A DNA stretch of 21,553 nt from contig JAASSQ010000015.1 in assembly GCA_021767845.1 (NCBI GenBank), forward strand, positions 1 through 21,553. The letters are read 5' to 3'. This document shows positions 14,893-21,553 of the stretch, piece by piece. Source of the stretch: Roseovarius sp. GTDB lineage: Bacteria; Pseudomonadota; Alphaproteobacteria; Rhodobacterales; Rhodobacteraceae. The translations under genes and the position numbers were made by a program. The notes beneath the pieces were generated by a model. The model ran no database searches. It was not told the DNA's origin and worked only from the letters and a program-made list of their open reading frames with translations. Each line of letters begins with the position of its first letter. The first letter of the stretch is position 1.

Positions 14893-15711
14893 TCAGGGCT
14901 TGGCGAATTTCGCGCCCGAGGCCTGACCGCCCTGCCCCACCTGAACGCGGCGGAAGCCGGTATTGCCGGGTTGCATGGTCTGCGCCACGCGCAGATCGCG
15001 TTTGAGCCCCTCGACCAGCGCGGGCAGGTCCATGCCATAGGCGACGGGGCTTTCGCCGTCACTCGTGCCGCCGCTGATGACCGACAGTATCCTTGCGCGC
15101 CGCCCCTCGCGTACGAAGACCGGCGCGCCGGAGGAGCCGAAGGTCACGTTGCAATCGAAGGCCATCAGCCCCTCGCCATGCCAGTCCAGACCGCAATCGC
15201 GCTGCCATGACGGGGCGGCATCGCGTTTCCGGCCATAGGAGACCATGCTCACCCTGAGCCCCTTGCGCGGCCCGGAATGCAGGCGGAACGGATCGGCCAA
15301 TGCGGTCTGGATGGGTTGGGCCAGTTGCAGCAGCGCGGCATCGGCGCGGATGTTTTCCACGCTCATGCCGGCGGCCGGGTCGTAGCTCTCGGGCGCGGCA
15401 TGGCGGGCGACGGCGCGCTCGGCCACCGCCTGCCCGTCGCGCAGCCCGGCGCGGAACCGGAGCGTTTCGGGCGGGCGCAGGCGGCCTTGCCGGTCATAGA
15501 GGCAATGGGCCGCCGTCAGGACAAGATCGGGGGCGATCAGAACACCCGTGCAATAGCCCGTACGGCCCAGATCGACACGGCCCACGGCCTCCCATCCGAA
15601 GAGATCGTCGCGGTCGGTCAGGCGGATCAGGCCGCTGGTCTCGGCCAAGGCCGGCGTTGCGGCGAGCGCCCAGAAGAGTGCGGCGCGCAGGGCCATGCGC
15701 CAGCCGCTCAT
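14893..15711 (-). CDS. Trypsin-like serine protease (S1 family), second of tandem pair
   Basis: The 272-residue protein has a signal peptide ending near residue 23 (TPALA-ETS) and a chymotrypsin-fold domain. The catalytic triad is His69 in LTAAHCL, Asp124 in RADAALLQL and Ser194 in FGSSGAPVF. Cys54 and Cys70 flank the active histidine as a probable disulfide; Cys173 and Cys187 may form another. It should act in the periplasm or outside the cell. The ATG overlaps the stop of the upstream protease (ATGA, 15708-15711), so translation is coupled. The C-terminus ends SGAKFAKP, nearly identical to the tail of its partner. There is no PDZ domain, which separates it from DegP/HtrA. Overall similarity to the partner suggests an old tandem duplication. 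Confidence 0.87.
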   Translation of the reverse strand: MSGWRMALRAALFWALAATPALAETSGLIRLTDRDDLFGWEAVGRVDLGRTGYCTGVLIAPDLVLTAAHCLYDRQGRLRPPETLRFRAGLRDGQAVAERAVARHAAPESYDPAAGMSVENIRADAALLQLAQPIQTALADPFRLHSGPRKGLRVSMVSYGRKRDAAPSWQRDCGLDWHGEGLMAFDCNVTFGSSGAPVFVREGRRARILSVISGGTSDGESPVAYGMDLPALVEGLKRDLRVAQTMQPGNTGFRRVQVGQGGQASGAKFAKP

Positions 15712-16496
15712 GGCTTGGCGAACTTGGCGCCGGTGTCGCGGCGTTCCCCGTCGGTGAACATGCGGCGCGGGGCGGGGCCGTCGAGCAGGGCCATGACATC
15801 CTGAAGCGGGCCTTCGAGCTGGGTGGCCAGCGACACCTTCTGCCCTTCCATCTCGGCCATGGCCGAGACGACCGACACGACGCGCGGGGCGCCGCCCTCG
15901 AAGGAGAAGATCGGCGCGCCCGAGGCGCCGAAATCGACGGTGCAGGAGGTGACGAGCACCCCGCCCTGCCGGCCCATCACGTCGCAGACCTGTTGCAGCG
16001 ACGGGGCGTCGGAGCGGCCGCGCGCGTAGCTGACCACGCCGATGCGTTGCCCCTTGCGCGGGCGGCGGTCGGTCTGGAACGGGATGACGCTTGTGTTGCG
16101 GATCGGGTGTTGCAGTTCCAGCAGCGCGATGTCGTTGCGCACCCGGTCGGCCGGTTCGGGTTTCGAGTAGTCATAGGCGGGGTGGATCACCGCCCGGCGC
16201 ACCCACCGATAGGCCGAGGCGCGCCCGTTGCGCCACCCGGCCAGAAACTCGATCCGGGCGGGATCGACACGGGCGCCGGTGTCGCGGTTGAACAGGCAAT
16301 GCGCCGCCGTCAGCACGATCTGCGGCGCGATCAGGGCGCCGGTGCAGAACCCGTGCCCGTCGATGTCGAGGCGGCCCACGGCCTCCCACCCCTTGCCGTC
16401 ATCGCCGGTGTCGAGCCTTTGCAGGCGGCTGTCCTGCGCCTGCGCCGCCGCCCCGGCCACCAGCACCGAGATCGAAAGGATGAAAGATTTCAGCAT
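15708..16496 (-). CDS. Trypsin-like serine protease (S1 family), first of tandem pair
   Basis: The 262-residue protein begins with a signal peptide (MLKSFILSISVLVAGAAAQA, cleavage near residue 20). The mature part is a single chymotrypsin-fold domain with His66 in LTAAHCL, Asp122 in RNDIALLEL and Ser192 in FGASGAPIF. Cys51 and Cys67 probably bond. The start at 16496 is supported by the signal peptide and GGAGGG upstream; the frame stays open further upstream into glcF, but that is a shadow. It lies 50 bp downstream of glcF on the same strand and could be read through from the glc operon. The tail TGAKFAKP recurs in the second protease. Substrate is unknown; Glu-specific (V8-like) or trypsin-like specificity cannot be decided by eye. 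Confidence 0.87.
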   Translation of the reverse strand: MLKSFILSISVLVAGAAAQAQDSRLQRLDTGDDGKGWEAVGRLDIDGHGFCTGALIAPQIVLTAAHCLFNRDTGARVDPARIEFLAGWRNGRASAYRWVRRAVIHPAYDYSKPEPADRVRNDIALLELQHPIRNTSVIPFQTDRRPRKGQRIGVVSYARGRSDAPSLQQVCDVMGRQGGVLVTSCTVDFGASGAPIFSFEGGAPRVVSVVSAMAEMEGQKVSLATQLEGPLQDVMALLDGPAPRRMFTDGERRDTGAKFAKP

Positions 16497-16546
16497 GCGC
16501 CCTCCGCCGGTTCCGGCGTCGGGGCTATCAGCGGTTTGGGGCGATA

Positions 16547-17962
16547 TTAAGGCGCACCGCGCAGGTCGGGCACCTGCGGGCCGACGTTGTTGTCCTGCCG
16601 CATCGCCGGGGGTTGGGGCCCGCCCGTCACCCAGTCGAGCAGTTCGACCGTATGCACCACCGGCACGCCGGTGCCCGACCCGATCTGCATCATGCAGCCG
16701 ATATTGCCGGCGGCGATCACGTCGGGCTTGCGGGCCTCGAGCGTGCGGATCTTGCGGGTTTTCAACTGATTGGAGATCTCGGGCTGCATCAGGTTGTAGG
16801 TGCCCGCGCTGCCGCAGCACAGGTGACTGTCGGCGGGTTCGACCACGGTGAAGCCCGCGCGTTTCAGAAGATCCTTGGGATAGGTCTTGATCTGCTGGCC
16901 GTGCTGGAGCGAGCAGGCCGCGTGATAGGCCACGGTCAGGCCCTGCGGCCCTTCGGCGGGCGGGGCGGTGTCGGGGGTGCGGGGCGCGTCGGTGCCGGCG
17001 ATGCCACGCCGGGCCGGGTTGGCGCCGAAATGCGGCGCGTCTTCGGGCAGAAGGTCGATCAGAAGCTCGCTCACGTCGCAGGCGATGCCGGCCACGGCCG
17101 CGGCCTCGTCGGCCAGCGGCTCGTTACGGAACATATGGCCGTAATCCTTGACGGTCGTGCCGCAGCCCGAGGTGTTGATGACGATGGCATCCAGCCCCTC
17201 GCCCTGCATCTCGCGGCTCCAGGCGCGGATGTTGCGGGCGGCGGTTCGGTGGCTTTCATCGGTCTTGCCCATGTGATGCGTCAGCGCCCCGCAGCAGCCC
17301 GCGCCCTCGGCGACCACGACCTCGCAGCCGAGCCGGGTGAGCAGGCGGATCGTGGCGTCGTTGATGTCGGTGTTCAGCGCCCGCTGCGCGCAGCCGGTCA
17401 TCAGCGCCACGCGCTTGCGCCGTTCGCCCCGGGCCGGGAAGGTTTGCGGATCGTCGTTGCGGCTGACGGGCGGCACCTGCTTGGGCGCCATTTCCAGCAT
17501 CGCCTTGAGCCGCGCATCGGGCATCAGGAACGCGAAGGGGCGGCCGATCTTGGCCCCCAGAAGCGCCAGCCGGAAGCGGCCGGGATAGGGCAGGATCCGC
17601 GCGAGTATCCAGCGCAGCGCGCGTTCGCCCAAGGGGCGCTTGTAATTCTCCTCGATATATTCGCGGGCATGATCGACGAGATGCATGTAATGCACGCCCG
17701 AGGGGCAGGTCGTCATGCAGGCCAGGCAACTGAGGCAGCGGTCGATATGCTTGACGGTCTTTTCGTCCGGCACCCGCTCGTTTTCCAGCATGTCCTTGAT
17801 GAGGTAGATGCGGCCACGCGGGCTGTCCAGCTCGTCCCCCAGCACCTGATAGGTGGGGCATGTCGCGGTGCAGAAGCCGCAATGCACGCAGGCGCGCAGG
17901 ATCTCGTTCGAGCGCGCGATGGCCGGGTCTTTTAGTTGGTCGGCTGTGAATTCGGTTTTCAT
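16547..17962 (-). CDS. glcF: Glycolate oxidase iron-sulfur subunit GlcF
   Basis: The 471-residue protein has two N-terminal [4Fe-4S] motifs: CVHCGFCTATCP (Cys25, 28, 31, 35) and CLSCLACMTTCP (Cys76, 79, 82, 86). Two cysteine-rich CCG-type domains follow (TGCAQRA and GAGCCGAL; then HAACSLQH and HLCCGSAG). This is the layout of GlcF, which passes electrons from the GlcD/GlcE flavins to the respiratory chain during oxidation of glycolate to glyoxylate. A proline/alanine-rich linker separates the two CCG domains. The ATG at 17962 is preferred; an in-frame GTG lies one codon upstream and the ribosome binding site is weak (GAGTGAG), so the exact start is slightly uncertain. It is the last glc gene, 67 bp after glcE. 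Confidence 0.92.
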   Translation of the reverse strand: MKTEFTADQLKDPAIARSNEILRACVHCGFCTATCPTYQVLGDELDSPRGRIYLIKDMLENERVPDEKTVKHIDRCLSCLACMTTCPSGVHYMHLVDHAREYIEENYKRPLGERALRWILARILPYPGRFRLALLGAKIGRPFAFLMPDARLKAMLEMAPKQVPPVSRNDDPQTFPARGERRKRVALMTGCAQRALNTDINDATIRLLTRLGCEVVVAEGAGCCGALTHHMGKTDESHRTAARNIRAWSREMQGEGLDAIVINTSGCGTTVKDYGHMFRNEPLADEAAAVAGIACDVSELLIDLLPEDAPHFGANPARRGIAGTDAPRTPDTAPPAEGPQGLTVAYHAACSLQHGQQIKTYPKDLLKRAGFTVVEPADSHLCCGSAGTYNLMQPEISNQLKTRKIRTLEARKPDVIAAGNIGCMMQIGSGTGVPVVHTVELLDWVTGGPQPPAMRQDNNVGPQVPDLRGAP

Positions 17963-18029
17963 CACTCACTCATCATCTGGGCGGACCCGCGCCCTGCGGG
18001 GCGTCGGCCGGGCGGTCCTTTGGGCGGGT

Positions 18030-19166
18030 TCAGGCGGCCTGCCCCATCAGGCCGGGATTGAACAGGCCCCTGGGGTCGAATTTCTGGCGCAGCCCCTCTT
18101 GCAGCGCGGCGACGGGAGCGGGCAGCGGGTGGAAGACACCGGCGCTGCGATTGCCGCGGATCAGGGTTGCATGACCGCCCGCCGCATCGACCGGCTGGCG
18201 GATCTTGTCGGGCGCGGTGCCTTCGGGCACGCGCAGCCAAACAAGCCCGCCACCCCAGTCATAAAGCGCCTGCGCGCCGGACAGTTGCGCGACGATGCCG
18301 GGGGCATCGGACGGCTTGACCGACAGCCGCCAGACATCGCCCGGCTGGGCGTGGAACGGGGCCACGTCGCGCACGTCTTGCCAGAGCGTGCGATTTGCGG
18401 CGGTGTCATGGCTGAACGCCACCTCGCCAAAACCGGCCAACGCGGCCTGCAATTCCCCTGCGCGATAGGCGACCGAGGCCTCGCTGCCCTCGATACGGAT
18501 CAGGGTGCGGCCCGAGCCCTGCGCGGCATGGGGCCAATGCGCGGCGCCCGTCACCTCGAAAGGCGAGCCGAGCGCGCGTGACAGGGCCTTGACGGCTTGA
18601 CCATCGTCCAGCCCGTCGATCGACAGGGTGGCCACGGTGGCCGTGTCGGGCAGAACCTTGAGCGAAACCTCGGTCAGGATGCCGAGGGTGCCGTAGCTGC
18701 CGGCCATCAGCTTCACGAGGTCATAGCCGGTCACGTTCTTCATCACGCGCCCGCCATTGCGCAGCACCCGGCCCGCCCCATCCACGAAGCGCACGCCCAG
18801 AAGGAAATCGCGCGCGGCGCCCGCCTGAATCCGGCGCGGCCCCGAGACATTGGCGGCGATCACGCCGCCGATGGTGGGCTCACCCGTCGTGCCCAACAGG
18901 CCGCGATGGTCCATCGGCTCGAAGGCAAGGCGCTGCCCCTCGGCGGCGAGGGCCTTTTCGATCTCGGCCAGAGGCGTGCCCGCGCGCGCCACCAGCGTCA
19001 GCGCGCCGGGTTCGTAAAGCTCGATCCCGGTCAGGGCGGAGGTGGTCAGCGGCGTGCCGTTGGTCGGGCCACCGATGGGCCGCGTGCCGCCACCCTGCAC
19101 GTGCAGAGGGGCATCCGCACCGGCCACGAGTGCGGCCAGATCGGCCTCGCTTTCGGGTTTCAGCAT
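18030..19166 (-). CDS. glcE: Glycolate oxidase FAD-binding subunit GlcE
   Basis: The 378-residue product is a PCMH-type FAD-binding protein, smaller than GlcD, as expected for GlcE. The N-terminal FAD loop is HVQGGGTRPIGGP (22-34). Further FAD-contact segments are GTTGEPTIGGVIAANVSGP (92-110) and NVTGYDLVKLMAGSYGTLG (144-162). The C-terminus ends FDPRGLFNPGLMGQAA, a typical closing motif of this flavoprotein group. It works with GlcD and GlcF as one complex. The start at 19166 has AAGGACC about 10 bases upstream and lies 37 bp after the glcD stop. The same order, glcD-glcE-glcF, is found in E. coli. Confidence 0.92.
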   Translation of the reverse strand: MLKPESEADLAALVAGADAPLHVQGGGTRPIGGPTNGTPLTTSALTGIELYEPGALTLVARAGTPLAEIEKALAAEGQRLAFEPMDHRGLLGTTGEPTIGGVIAANVSGPRRIQAGAARDFLLGVRFVDGAGRVLRNGGRVMKNVTGYDLVKLMAGSYGTLGILTEVSLKVLPDTATVATLSIDGLDDGQAVKALSRALGSPFEVTGAAHWPHAAQGSGRTLIRIEGSEASVAYRAGELQAALAGFGEVAFSHDTAANRTLWQDVRDVAPFHAQPGDVWRLSVKPSDAPGIVAQLSGAQALYDWGGGLVWLRVPEGTAPDKIRQPVDAAGGHATLIRGNRSAGVFHPLPAPVAALQEGLRQKFDPRGLFNPGLMGQAA

Positions 19167-19203
19167 CGTGATTGGTCCTTGTCACTCAGGCAGGCCGGAC
19201 GGG

Positions 19204-20643
19204 TCATTCGGCGGCGATCCTGTGCGCCTCGCTGGAGGCGAGGGGGAACACCTTGGCAGGGTTCAGCAGCCATTTGGGGTCGAACACGTCCTTGACGGCC
19301 ATCTGGATCGACAGGTCCTCGGGGGCGTATTGGTCGGTCATCAGGTCGCGTTTCTCGATGCCGACGCCATGTTCGCCGGTCAGGCAGCCGCCCACCTCGA
19401 CGCAGAGCTTGAGGATCTCGGCGCCAAGCGCCTCGCAGCGTTCCAGATCGCCGGGCTTGTTGGCATCGAACAGGATCAGCGGGTGCATGTTGCCGTCGCC
19501 CGCGTGGAACACGTTGGCCACGTCCAGCCCGAACTCCCCGGACATCTCGCCGATCCGCTTGAGGACATAGGGCAGTTGGCTGACCGGGATCGTGCCGTCG
19601 AGGCACATGTAATCGTTGATCTGCCCCATCGCGCCGAAGGCCGATTTGCGGCCCAGCCAGATCTTCGCGCTTTCCTCGGCCGAGGTGCTTTGGCGAAGCT
19701 CGACCGGATTGTGGCGGCGGGCGATCTCCATGATGGTTTCAAGCTGCTCGTCGATCTCGGCGTCCGAGCCTTCGACCTCGACGATCAGCAGCGCCTCGCA
19801 ATCGGGATAGCCCGCCTTGGCGAACGCCTCGCAGGCGCGGATGCAGAGGCGGTCCATGAACTCGATCGCGACGGGCAGGACGCCGGCCTTGATGATGTCG
19901 CTGACGCATTGGCCCGCGACCTCGTTCGAATCGAATCCCATCAGCACGGGGCGCGCGCCCTCGGGCTTGTGCAGGATGCGCAAGGTCGCCTCGGTTACCA
20001 CGCCAAGCTGCCCTTCGGAGCCGCAGATAAGACCCAGCAGGTCATAGCCCGCCGCATCGAGATGGGCGCCGCCGATCTCGGTCACGGTGCCGTCCATCAG
20101 GACCATCGTGACGCCCATCAGGTTGTTGATGGTCACGCCGTATTTCAGACAATGCGCGCCGCCCGAATTCATCGCGATATTGCCGGCGATGGCGCAGGCG
20201 AGCTGGCTGGAGGGGTCGGGGGCGTAGAAGAACCCGTCCTCTTCCACGGCGCCCGTGACGGACAGGTTGGTGCGCCCCGTCTGCACCCGGATGAAGCGAT
20301 TTTCGTAATCGGTTTCAAGCACTTCGTTAAGGCGGGCCACGCCGAGGATCACGCTGTCCTCGGTGGGCAGGGCGCCGCCTGCGAGCGACGTGCCCGACCC
20401 GCGCGGCACGACCGGCACACCCATGTCGTGGCAGATGCGCAGGGCGTCGGCCACCTCTTGCGTCGAGGCGGGCAGGATCGCGGCCAGCGGCGGGCATTTG
20501 TAGGCGGTGAGCGCATCGCATTCGTAGGCGCGGGTTTCGGCGGGGTCCGAGATGATGGCATCGGCGGGCAGCACCCGCGACAGGCGCTCGATCAGGTCGG
20601 CCTTGCGGGCGATGACCTGCGGGTTGGGGCGTGGCATTTCCAT
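19204..20643 (-). CDS. glcD: Glycolate oxidase subunit GlcD
   Basis: The 479-residue flavoprotein is the catalytic subunit of glycolate oxidase. The FAD-binding PP-loop is VVPRGSGTSLAGGALP (78-93). SGGAHCLKYGVT (160-171) and GLICGSEGQLGVVTEATL (204-221) are FAD-domain hallmarks. The C-terminal oxidase domain has HAGDGNMHP (380-388) and GEHGVG (423-428), expected at the substrate site. The start at 20643 (MEMPRPNP) is chosen for the GGGAGGA sequence 5-6 bases upstream; the in-frame ATG at 20694 lies upstream of the likely transcription start. The gene heads the glcDEF operon, and its promoter overlaps an inverted repeat. Glycolate released by phytoplankton is a known carbon source for marine bacteria, which fits this setting. 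Confidence 0.94.
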   Translation of the reverse strand: MEMPRPNPQVIARKADLIERLSRVLPADAIISDPAETRAYECDALTAYKCPPLAAILPASTQEVADALRICHDMGVPVVPRGSGTSLAGGALPTEDSVILGVARLNEVLETDYENRFIRVQTGRTNLSVTGAVEEDGFFYAPDPSSQLACAIAGNIAMNSGGAHCLKYGVTINNLMGVTMVLMDGTVTEIGGAHLDAAGYDLLGLICGSEGQLGVVTEATLRILHKPEGARPVLMGFDSNEVAGQCVSDIIKAGVLPVAIEFMDRLCIRACEAFAKAGYPDCEALLIVEVEGSDAEIDEQLETIMEIARRHNPVELRQSTSAEESAKIWLGRKSAFGAMGQINDYMCLDGTIPVSQLPYVLKRIGEMSGEFGLDVANVFHAGDGNMHPLILFDANKPGDLERCEALGAEILKLCVEVGGCLTGEHGVGIEKRDLMTDQYAPEDLSIQMAVKDVFDPKWLLNPAKVFPLASSEAHRIAAE

Positions 20644-20656
20644 GGGTGTCCTCCCT

Positions 20657-20694
20657 ATTGGTAATAAAATATAACCAATTCGACCCTCTGGCAA
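20657..20694 (-). promoter_or_regulatory. glcD promoter overlapped by a 23-bp inverted repeat
   Basis: On the minus strand TTGCCA (20689-20694) and TATTTT (20666-20671) are spaced by 17 bp, a good housekeeping promoter. ATTGGT and ACCAAT (20657-20679) form an inverted repeat with an 11-base centre; the arms match at 9 of 10 positions. GGT-N11-ACC contains the T-N11-A signature of LysR-type regulator sites. The repeat covers the -10 box and half the spacer, so binding would probably repress. The segment is very AT-rich compared with its surroundings. Confidence 0.65.
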
Positions 20695-20723
20695 GTTGTT
20701 CCTGCGCGGGCTATCGTCCGGTC

Positions 20724-21431
20724 ATGAACTGGATGGACCGTCTTTCGCTGTTCTCGACGCTGGATTACCTGGGCGTCGGCCTGCTGTTCGGCGGCTGGTC
20801 GATCATCGGGTATCTCGTTGAAAATCCGCCTAAAACACGACCATCCGTCTCTGTCCTCATGGCGCAGTACCGGCGCGACTGGATGGTCGAGCTGATCACC
20901 CGGGAACCGCGGATTTTCGATGCGCAGATTCTGGCCACGCTCAGGCAGGGCACATCGTTTTTTGCGTCGGCGACGATGATCGCGATCGGGGGGTGTTTGG
21001 CGCTGTTCGGGAACATGGAGCGGTTCATCGGGGTGGCCGAAGACCTGACGCTGGAGACGGACCCGACCATCGTCTGGGAGGTCAAGGTATTGGTATTGCT
21101 TATCTTTCTGGCGAACGGGTTTCTGAAATTCGTCTGGTCGAACCGGCTATTCGGCTATTGCGCGGTGTTGATGGCGGCGGTGCCGAACAACCCCGAGAAT
21201 CGCCTGTGCATGAAGCGCGCCGCCAAGGCGGGCGAGATCAACATCACCGCCGCGCGCAGCTTCAACCGGGGGCTGCGATCGGTATATTTCGCTTTGGCAA
21301 CAACGGTTTGGCTGCTGGGGCCAGAGGCGCTGATCGGGGCGGCGATCCTGACCTGCCTGGTGCTGTTGCGGCGGGAGTTTGCCTCGCAATCCCGTGCGGT
21401 GCTCATGGAACCCGAGGATCATGGCGCCTGA
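20724..21431 (+). CDS. DUF599 family membrane protein
   Basis: The 235-residue protein resembles DUF599, a family of bacterial membrane proteins with no known function. Helices are visible at about 13-31 and 77-96, at 120-140, and in the C-terminal third (about 200-230). The loop MAQYRRDWMVELITREPRIFDAQI between the first two helices, and NPENRLCMKRAAKAGEINITAARSFNRGLRS before the last, are recognisable features of the family. The start at 20724 is chosen because the protein family begins there; no good ribosome binding site is visible, so translation may be weak or from a leaderless or short-leader message. It is divergent from glcD with 80 bp between. TATAAC at 20670-20675 is a possible -10 box. 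Confidence 0.8.
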   Translation: MNWMDRLSLFSTLDYLGVGLLFGGWSIIGYLVENPPKTRPSVSVLMAQYRRDWMVELITREPRIFDAQILATLRQGTSFFASATMIAIGGCLALFGNMERFIGVAEDLTLETDPTIVWEVKVLVLLIFLANGFLKFVWSNRLFGYCAVLMAAVPNNPENRLCMKRAAKAGEINITAARSFNRGLRSVYFALATTVWLLGPEALIGAAILTCLVLLRREFASQSRAVLMEPEDHGA

Positions 21432-21448
21432 GCGCGCGGCGCCGGGAC

Positions 21449-21524
21449 TTTCGTACAAAACCACAAAAATGGGGGCGGGTTTCGTACCGAACACCCTGTA
21501 CCGCACCGGAGTTTCGTACGAAAC
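21449..21524. promoter_or_regulatory. Three phased TTTCGTAC operator-like boxes
   Basis: TTTCGTAC occurs at 21449, 21480 and 21512. The third copy is a perfect 14-bp palindrome, GTTTCGTACGAAAC (21511-21524). The second is near-perfect, GTTTCGTACCGAAC (21479-21492). The first is a half-conserved TTTCGTACAAAA. Start-to-start distances are 31 and 32 bp, three helical turns. The boxes lie in the non-coding end of the window after the DUF599 gene. I do not recognise the cognate regulator. Confidence 0.6.
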
Positions 21525-21553
21525 GCCGGGGGCGCGCCCCTCGCGTCAGCCCA

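Noticed and set aside
19042..20664. 540-codon plus-strand open frame opposite glcD
   Set aside because: GlcD is unmistakable on the other strand; the plus-strand translation is rich in His, Asp, Arg and Ala, without any recognisable domain, as is usual for antisense shadows.

Overview
The window is about 65% GC, densely coded, and rich in Roseobacter-type genes. It is most likely chromosomal DNA of a marine alphaproteobacterium of the Rhodobacteraceae (Roseobacter group). The gene content supports this: an SoeABC sulfite dehydrogenase beside acetyl-phosphate metabolism, GlcDEF glycolate oxidase, a DUF1523 protein, a creatinase, and a small heat shock protein with a possible ROSE-type leader. 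I saw no tRNA, rRNA, insertion sequence, phage gene or CRISPR array. No gene-free stretch exceeds about 220 bp.

Left part (1-7621). A gene tail of 14 codons precedes ackA. AckA converges on pta across a 13-bp gap. Divergent from pta is a tightly overlapping operon: soeA, a 49-residue membrane protein, soeB and soeC. AckA and Pta handle acetyl phosphate and SoeABC oxidises sulfite, which are the two products of sulfoacetaldehyde acetyltransferase (Xsc). The region therefore looks like the downstream half of an organosulfonate (taurine-type) catabolic locus. The truncated first gene may be xsc, but that is inference. Downstream and convergent lie two small membrane-protein genes, an 88-residue protein and DUF1523.

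Middle part (7950-12850). A stand-alone creatinase gene with its own terminator is divergent from a P1-family (NylC/DmpA-like) self-cleaving hydrolase. That gene overlaps tail-to-tail with an arylformamidase-like alpha/beta hydrolase. The hydrolase is divergent from a succinate-semialdehyde dehydrogenase (gabD). Behind gabD is an elaborate 3' region: a two-tier hairpin, three 11-bp direct repeats and a strong terminator whose loop sequence matches that of the first hairpin.

Right part (12850-21553). First comes a four-module secreted envelope protein (YbaY, MliC, COG3650 and META/HslJ modules). It faces an hsp20 gene with a sigma-32-like promoter and a leader that can fold like a ROSE RNA thermometer. 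Next come two translationally coupled trypsin-like proteases that share a C-terminal GAKFAKP tail, then glcD-glcE-glcF. The glcD promoter is overlapped by an inverted repeat of LysR-box geometry. A DUF599 membrane protein gene is divergent from glcD. The window ends in a non-coding segment with three phased TTTCGTAC boxes, probably the control region of a gene just outside.
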